NCBI GenBank assembly: GCA_963691655.1
Contig: OY829327.1
Span: 55,688,079 to 55,752,078, forward strand
Reading direction: 5' to 3'
Length of the DNA stretch: 64,000 bases
Source of the DNA: Toxonevra muliebris
Lineage: Eukaryota > Arthropoda > Insecta > Diptera > Pallopteridae
The translations under genes and the position numbers were made by a program. Below are positions 57,418 to 64,000 of this stretch, piece after piece. Numbering within the stretch: the stretch's first letter is position 1; the number at the start of each line of letters is the position of its first letter. The notes below the pieces were generated by a model that did no database searches, had not been told where the DNA came from, and saw only the letters and a list, made by a program, of their open reading frames with translations.

Positions 57418-58001
57418 TAGGTCTGTTCCCGTAGTTTTTGGGTAAAGTCTGGTAAACTAAGAGTAAACAAAAAATACTCTCTGTTATAGGCAAAAATGCA
57501 CAAAAGTACGGGAACGCACAAAACCACTTTTCTTGCACGAAACAAAACGTCAAATTGTAATGACAGTTAAATTCAAAAAACAAAGTTTCTGTGATATTTA
57601 ATAAAATAAAAATTGTTAAATCTTACAAGAAAATAAATAAATAATGAAAAAATTAAACATAAATTGTTCACCGGACAATTTCTGTAGAATCTTCTGGTTT
57701 ACAATCACCATTTTCATTTTTCAGAAATAGCAGAAGCTCCATTTTAAATAACACTTATTTTTCTAAAAATTTTTTATTTATTTATTAATTTAAAATTTTC
57801 AATATAATTTCACAAAAGCAAAACAGCTGATTGTTTGACACTTTCAACATTTTTACCCGAAGAAAAAGTGCGGGCTATTTCGTGCAAGAAGAAGAAGACA
57901 ATTACTCAGTCATCTAAGCTCTCATTTGCAAGTATGGGAATGCTTTCTGGGCTGTTTTGCGCGAACGCGTTCAACCGCGTTGTAGTGCGGGAACGGACCT
58001 A
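57418..58001. mobile_element. Inverted-repeat element with TAGGTC..GACCTA ends (584 bp)
   Basis: The left end is TAGGTCTGTTCCCGTA and the right end, reversed, is TAGGTCCGTTCCCGCACTA. Further in, GTACGGGAACGCACAAAACC and AGTGCGGGCTATTTCGTGCA are mirrored weakly, together with CAGCTGATTGTTTGAC. Non-coding; superfamily unclear. Confidence 0.65.
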
Positions 58002-58374
58002 TTGTGTGATACAAAAATATTTTAAATTTTTCTTCCGCTTTTTGACTAATTTTTCCCATTCTCGTTTCTTTTATATTAGCCAATTTGTGTAACAGCTGCT
58101 GTGTGTCATATAACTATTGCTAAATATTTTGGTCTTAAACATTTGAATACGAAGAGAATCAAAATGATAAACGAAATATTCAGTGTGGCGAACTTTTATT
58201 TTTCAAAATCCACTAAAATGACGAAAAACGCGTATTTTCTTAAATTTTCCCCTTATAAAAGTGCGAGAAAACTCAATACATTTAAACTTTTTCACTAACA
58301 CAAGCGCACATCTGATACTTCTAGTCATTTAAAATTTCTTCGATTTTTCGAAGATATTTTCAATTGAAAAAACT

Positions 58375-58462
58375 CACTGAGCGCTAAATCACTTTTTTCC
58401 GTGTTTTAATTTTCAAAAAGCACTAAAATCAGCGGGAAAAGCTCTGAGTTGGCCACACTGGA
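58375..58462 (+). repeat. Dispersed repeat with Motif-1-like box, copy 2
   Basis: Direct counterpart of 39,830-39,950: GCGCTAAATCACTTTTTTCC, TTTCAAAAAGCACTAAAATC, GCTCTGAGTTGGCCACACTG. The Motif-1-like box has C for T here (GGCCACACTGG). About 85 percent similar by eye. Confidence 0.6.
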
Positions 58463-61400
58463 AATATTTAGCAACGAAATAAAAGTGTTTAAAAGAAAGG
58501 GTCAATAATTACGTATCTTGTTTTATTTCAACCGCAGCCACTTCGCAGCCTTGCTGCCACGGTTCCTCCACCATTTGTTCATATGTATGTATGGCCGTTT
58601 TTTCTGCATCAGGACTATGAGCTCCTCTTCCCGCGCACTCCACAAATTTCTTTTTTTATATTTTCATTTTTCCATATTAATCAAGTTGTACGCAATGCAA
58701 AATATAAATGTCTGTATAGAAATGTCAGAGCCAGAGTCATTTTAATATTCACTTCAGTAAACACATTCAAGGTTGCATTCGATTTTTGTTCGGTTCGTAG
58801 TGCGGTTTCGTTGAAACCATCTCATTTCCGTGGTTTCGTTTGTAATATTTGTATATGCCGAAATTGAGCATTTCAGTTTCAGCCGAAACCACGGAATTTT
58901 GGCTCAGTGGGAACATAGTATTACGCGTTTGAAGGAATCCCCTAACTAACTTCAACTATTACTTCCTTACATACATACACACACATATAAATTCTAATAT
59001 AAATCTACATGCGTTATTAAACATTTGCAGTAATGAAATGATTCACTACGAGAAGTTATTGTTATAAATATTTCAAGTACAGATATTCCAATGCCGTTTA
59101 AGTTTATGGAACTTAAATAAAATGTTAAATATATTTTCAATAAAAAAGTTTTGTAAATAAAATTCTTTGAAATCTTATCAGAATGATCATAAACACGTGC
59201 TTTTTTCAAAAAAACAGTAATAACGCCAACATATCATACGAACTCAACCACATACACGCTATCAAAACTTGGGTTTATTATGCTACTATAGTATACATTT
59301 CTTATCGTTTTTAATTGCTAAATATATAAAAACTAATCATTACTATAGAAAAAAAAAATCACTTTATAAGCAAGTTTTTTTTATTAAAAGAAATGAAAAA
59401 AATTTTAGAAATTAGAAAAACAAGTTAGTGGTAGTGTTCGTTTTATATTTAGATCGGCCAGCATGATAGAAATCTATTAAACATGCATACTTACTATATC
59501 AATATGCTAGATTAACTGAGGCCGATACGAATATATATAAAAGTAAATATGAACAGTTATATTCACAATAATAGAAGTGCAATATAAAGATAATATCTAA
59601 ATGTTATTTATTTCCATTTCCATTACATCCAGTAATAAGAAATGGATATTAAAATATACAGTATACTTAATCGCTATAAACATATTAATATGGTACATGC
59701 TGAGTAAATTATGCTCTCCAAATGGTCTTTTCATCAAGCAAAAAATCCTAAACATAGAAGTGCCTATATTGGAAAATAAGGCATTCCCCTAATAGCAATA
59801 TCGCTGTCCTGTAAATATAAATAAATATTGTTAATACACTCAGGTCTTTTGTATTATTATGAGCACAACTGTACGTGTGCTCCTTAAGAAAAAAATTAGT
59901 GCTACCCTCACCTAAAAATTAACCTTAGTTTATTTCATGCTAATTCAGCGTTTTAAAAAAACCTTTAAAAATCGGCTTTCGTATGGAAAGATTTGCCCCT
60001 AGGTCACTTTTGATCAAGTAAAGGCCACAAATAATATAAATTAAAAAGTGAGAAGTTCTTGCATTAAAACATTTGGAAATTCTGGTAATGGTATTTTATG
60101 CTATTTCTATCAAAATTCATCTTTAGTTTCCTTCCGATTTGGGAAATTTATGGCACTTTCGATATGTATTTTATTGCTTCATGTGATTTAATTTTTAATT
60201 TTGACCGATTCGATAGAAATTGTAGCAAATTTTTTTTAATATCTTGATGTAAAACAATGCACAAATAAAACTCGACGAAACACGCCTATTTTGAAATAAA
60301 GTGACGGCACATATTTTTGGCATGAGTACCTATATAATTATCAGAAATTCGTTGGTATGAAGTGAAATTCCAAATAATCGTGATAAACAGTTCAAGCAAA
60401 GAATTTAAGCGTAATCCAATTTTTCATGCTGAATTAGTTTAAATTTCATCCTCCTGCCTGAATTATTTTGAAGATTTTGAAAACGAACAATTTAGTTTTT
60501 TTTTTTTTTTTGTAATTCTGTAGTTTGAAATATGTGCTGTAGAGTACCAATAACCTTGGCTCTAGGTTATTTTCGCTAAAATTATTATTATTATTATTTT
60601 TGTTTTTGTCAGAAATATAGTAAAATTAAACAGAAAAACGAATACTCATGGGCATAATGATAAGATAAATAATCGTCGTGGTGGCGCTATAAAGCGATAA
60701 CAGAACTGTCAGACCAGACTAACAAGCTAACAACCAGCAAACATACTCTAAATCACCATTATTATGTCATCACTAAGTAGATTCACTTTCTATATTATTA
60801 TTATTCAACGTTTAAATGTTCCAACTTCCATATTTTACAACATGGATGCACTTCCGTTGTTGTGTTGTTGCTCTTACCTCGTTCATATAATTTCCTCATA
60901 AATGTGTGCGTACAATTTTACTTCCTTGTAGAAACTCGGTGTGCTGTGCACATTTTCATATTCATTTGCAAGTAGTAAGTAAATTGCGCAAGTGATATTT
61001 TGATGATACACCTATAGCCAAATTTATATATGTACATAAGTATGTTTGTAAGTTTGGCTGTTTATCTGTTTGTCTGGTCGTTAGGGCAATCCCCCTTCAA
61101 CATGCTTGCATATATAAATAATTTCGGTTGTTTTTGTTTTCCTCTGTAGCTTATAATTATAGTTTAGAGACTGTTGCTACGTGCCTCACGTCGCGTCTGT
61201 TGTATGTGTGTGGTGACCTTGTTGTTGTTGATAATCTTTTTTGTTTTATTTATTTAGAACAAAAAAATGAAAATAAAATTAAAATTCTATTAAACGCATT
61301 TAATTTTATTTATTTTTTGTGTTTTTGTTTAATGTTTTTATAAGAGCACCTGCTGCTGCTTTCAGGTTTTTACCAGTTGCATTTATTGTTCATTGTTTAT

Positions 61401-61518
61401 TATATTTTATTCGGCTGTTTGTTATAATTTTTAAAAATTAACGTAACGTATGGTATATGTATTTAGCCGGAGTAACTATATGTTCTTAAAAAAAAGATAA
61501 CGCTTAGATAGTTACATT
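58463..61518. other. Intergenic sequence, no gene recognised
   Basis: A short inverted repeat, TTCCGTGGTTTCG (58,827) and CGAAACCACGGAA (58,884), bounds a 70-bp hairpin. A 63-codon frame at 59601-59792 is without resemblance. Poly-T near 60,500. Confidence 0.4.
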
Positions 61519-61640
61519 ATGGTCGCTGTGGTTAGGATATGTTATCGTAGGTTCGAGTCTCGGTCAACTTAATGTGAAGTCACCAAGGCAATGGCAACGG
61601 ACACATACATATATATGTACGTATATCAATACTCGAATTC
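61519..61640 (+). mobile_element. tRNA-derived SINE fragment, copy C
   Basis: An A-box-like TGGTCGCTGTGGTTAGGAT and a B-box-like GGTTCGAGTCTCGG (61550-61563) lie at tRNA-like spacing, followed by a body with CACCAAGGCAATGGCAAC, which echoes the GGTNGGNAATGGCAA block of copies A and B. Shorter than those copies and possibly another subfamily. Confidence 0.5.
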
Positions 61641-61834
61641 GGTCTTTTTATCCAAAAACTAAATAATATACTGATAGTTGTCATTAACTACTTATGTAGT
61701 TCTGAATTTATAATTGACGATTTTAAGAATAGTGACCGTTAATTCCATTATAGTATTCTCTTCTACACTGTTAAGGGTTTTGGCTATTATCTGATAGAAA
61801 CACTCCCCACATGCAAAATTATGACATAAATACT

Positions 61835-62724
61835 ACAGGAGGCGGAGTTTGAAGTATTACCAAATTCCAGATACCAATTTGCCACAGTAGTCGAGCTTTC
61901 AGTACAATCGCGCTTAAATTTGGTACGATGGCAACTCATTTTAGTGTTTACAAGTTTGCAAAATCATTTGTGTCTATGTTTTGCAGAACAAGTTTCGTAA
62001 GTAATTGAACTTAAGCAGGAAAGTCGCAGCCCGCGATCGTTAGAGAGCTAAATCATTTAAATAAATTGTATATTGAACCATAAAACGGTACAATGTTACT
62101 AGCAGCGCGTACGGTGGAAAAAAAATCAACTTCAACAAAAATGGTTCAAAAATTCGTCGAAATCTCAAACAGATTGCAAGAAGATAAGATATTAAAAAAC
62201 AACCTCGGAGTGAAACTTTACAAGATCCAAAACAAACATAATCTTTCTCCGAAGCAGACACAACAACGGTTACAAAGAGCAAAGGAGTTGAAGGGTTTGT
62301 AGGCGAGTGGCCAGTTGCCAAATATCGTCTTCTGTAAATAAGCAAAATGATCAAGTCTGGTCACAGAATGGGCAATCGATCACAAGCACCTACCCACGTC
62401 ATGGTTTACGCCGCGGTGACCGCCTTTCGTGTTTTTCGTTCTCCGGTCGTGTTTTTGAAGCCCGGTGTTTAAGTGAATGCGGTTGTGTACCGTGAATAGG
62501 TTTTGTAGCCTTGGGCACGCAAGCATTTCAGCAAGACTAGTTTACTGTATCACAAAGCACGCCTAAGCCAAGATTGGTAAAAAAAAACAACGTTCCGAAC
62601 TTTATTTCGGCACAACAATGCTCTTGAATTCGCCAAACGCCAATCCACTGTATTTTTCTCTCTGGGGCATTCTCGACTCCAAGGTCCTTACAAAAAACCA
62701 CACAAGTGTGGACACTTTAAAAGC
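61835..62724 (+). mobile_element. Mariner-like relic, copy 2 (opposite orientation to copy 1)
   Basis: Begins near GGAGGCGGAGTTTGAAGTAT and shares long blocks with the reverse complement of 7.4-8.43 kb, such as GCTTTCAGTRCAATCGCG, GCGATCGTTAGAGAGCTAAA and AAGATATTAAAAAACAACCT. The transposase pieces read ILKNNLGVKLYKIQNKHNL and LSPKQTQQRLQRAKELKGL (N-terminal helix-turn-helix region, 62,190-62,300) and, after a deletion, NPLYFSLWGILDSKVLTKN with HTSVDTLKASLE (C-terminus). The central catalytic part is shifted and broken. Confidence 0.8.
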
Positions 62725-62863
62725 ATCTCTTGAACATATTAACATGCGTATAAATAAAGCTATGGCAATATTTGCATTAATTAAAATATGGTCAAAAGAA
62801 TTTAATGAACCGTATGTAACGAAAACTCTTTTTAAGTCTCTGGTAAGGCCAATCTTGGAATAA
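62618..62863 (+). pseudogene. Chimeric ORF: mariner-like transposase C-terminus fused to jockey-type RT fragment
   Basis: An 81-codon open frame: residues 1-37 (NSPNANPLYFSLWGILDSK... to KASLE) are the C-terminus of the mariner-like transposase. From residue 38 on (HINMRINKAMAIFALIKIWS, KEFNEPYVTKTLFKSLVRP, ILE then stop) it is a jockey-type reverse transcriptase C-terminal region. The RT frame continues past the stop as GSLVWSPQYNCYRDRLES up to about 62,930. The fusion is created by one insertion next to or into the other; it need not be expressed. Confidence 0.75.
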
Positions 62864-62930
62864 GGTTCTCTAGTTTGAAGTCCTCAATATAACTGTTACA
62901 GGGATAGATTGGAATCTGCTGGATTACATA

Positions 62931-64000
62931 TTAAATATCACATATTTTTGGCTACCTTGTGAAATAAAGTGCCAGTTTTGTTGAACTTAAAAAAAAAGTT
63001 TTCAAATTTCAGATTTATTTTAATTTAAAATGTTATTAGCTTGTTTTCAAAAAACAAATAACTATCAAAAAACCTTTTTTTTACTAAAATTTTTTAGTAA
63101 AGTTAAAAGGTAAAAAATTCACCTCCATAGTTAAAGGTTAAACTAAGAACCTGCCGAACTAATTATGTCCAAAATTAACCTTTTCGTAGTTCACTTCACC
63201 TTCCATGTGTCGCGTCCTACATAACAGTCTGGACTGTGTCTGCTTCGGGCACCGATTCATTCGTTATGCGGATGCGCGATTGGTTCAGAGAGCTCTCAAA
63301 TCGCCGAACCGAACCATACTAAATAGTTTGTTTAGTGGAGACTTTATTACAAAGATAGTTAAATTACGCGAAAAATCCTTATTTTATTCATTTTAGTGCA
63401 ATTTAAAGAATTGTGCATCTGGTAGCTTCCTACTCACAGTTTCATTACAGTTTTATGTAATTAAATGTAAAGAAATTGTAGTATTTATTTACCCTCTTTT
63501 AGTTTCATACTTTAATGTCGTTAATGGAAAAATTACCATCTCTTTGTGAATCGATTTGAATACTTATTTGTTTCTGTTGTGGCTATATAAAAAAAATTTG
63601 TTTTTAAAAAACTTTTCAGTTTTCGTTTACTTGTTTTGATATTGAAAATTTTGTTATTGAAAAACCTTTTAAATTTTTGCTTACTTTTTGATATTCGCTA
63701 TTTTTGTTCTTGATAATAAAAGAATATTATTAACATAAATATCTTATATTTATTTGTAATCGTATTCTCGAAAATGGCTCTAACGATTTCAATGAAATTT
63801 ATAATATAGAGGCATACGGGGCGAAAAATCGATATGTCTAGGGAAAATTCGTTTTCTCCGTGTTTTCACGCACAAAGGCTATTTAATACTTTATTTTAAA
63901 AAGTTTTTAAAATTAAAATAAAAAAGCAGCTTTTTTATAAACAAAAAAGTAAACACATTAGCAAAATGATGCTTCAGGATATTCTAAGCATTGATGAATC
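62931..64000. other. Intergenic sequence to window end
   Basis: AT-rich. The 63,185-63,330 part is GC-richer and could be further retroelement sequence, but I cannot identify it. No gene supported. Confidence 0.4.

Noticed and set aside
59601..59792. 63-codon frame with a hydrophobic start
   Set aside because: AT-rich codons only, no conserved features; looks like chance.
61519..61563. Possible tRNA gene because of A- and B-box-like sequences
   Set aside because: No cloverleaf with pairing acceptor stem; it resembles the SINE heads at 31.6 kb better.
62307..62495. 62-codon frame considered as a gene
   Set aside because: It lies inside the mariner-like relic in a wrong frame relative to the transposase.

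Overview
This is eukaryotic nuclear DNA from an insect, most likely a higher fly (Diptera). The evidence is short GT-AG introns of about 65-80 bp, proteins that read like fly orthologues, CATA/TACA microsatellites and an AT-rich background. A tephritid-type fruit fly is a guess; the sequence alone does not settle the species. Only three cellular protein-coding genes can be supported. The rest is intron or intergenic DNA packed with old, broken mobile elements.

Genes. (1) An UNC93-like major-facilitator protein (MFSD11 family) lies on the minus strand. Its first coding exon is at 43,530-43,616 and exons 2-5 are at 11,872-13,347, so the first coding intron is about 30.2 kb. The spliced CDS is 452 codons. 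(2) Inositol polyphosphate 1-phosphatase (Ipp) is on the plus strand at 45,368-46,584, in two exons and 381 residues. It is divergent from (1), with about 1.75 kb between start codons. (3) The five-LIM adaptor PINCH (steamer duck, stck) is on the minus strand at 49,721-51,650, in six exons and 335 residues, and converges on Ipp. The three genes are unrelated in pathway; nothing suggests a functional cluster.

Mobile DNA. 0-11.8 kb is intergenic and holds a TTAA-flanked MITE, a Tc1-type transposase relic, a hAT MITE with an 8-bp target duplication, and a mariner-like relic. The giant intron (13.3-43.5 kb) holds two hAT relics with 8-bp target duplications, a non-LTR RNase H relic, a TA-flanked element with seven copies of a 'CAGGGTCGGRGCA'-like motif, an inverted pair of TTAA-type MITEs, a tRNA-derived SINE with a nearby hairpin MITE inside a larger inverted-repeat element, and a possible piggyBac-like element interrupted by another insertion. 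The region from 52 to 64 kb is intergenic. It holds a second non-LTR RNase H relic, a classic piggyBac-type end, an inverted-repeat element with TAGGTC..GACCTA ends, a SINE fragment and a second mariner-like copy joined to a jockey-type reverse transcriptase fragment.

I found no bacterial-type system, CRISPR array, rRNA or intact tRNA gene, and no intact transposase. The most interesting material is the transposon structure: several element families are defined here by inverted ends and target duplications, without a recognisable source transposase. I see no convincing new cellular pathway.
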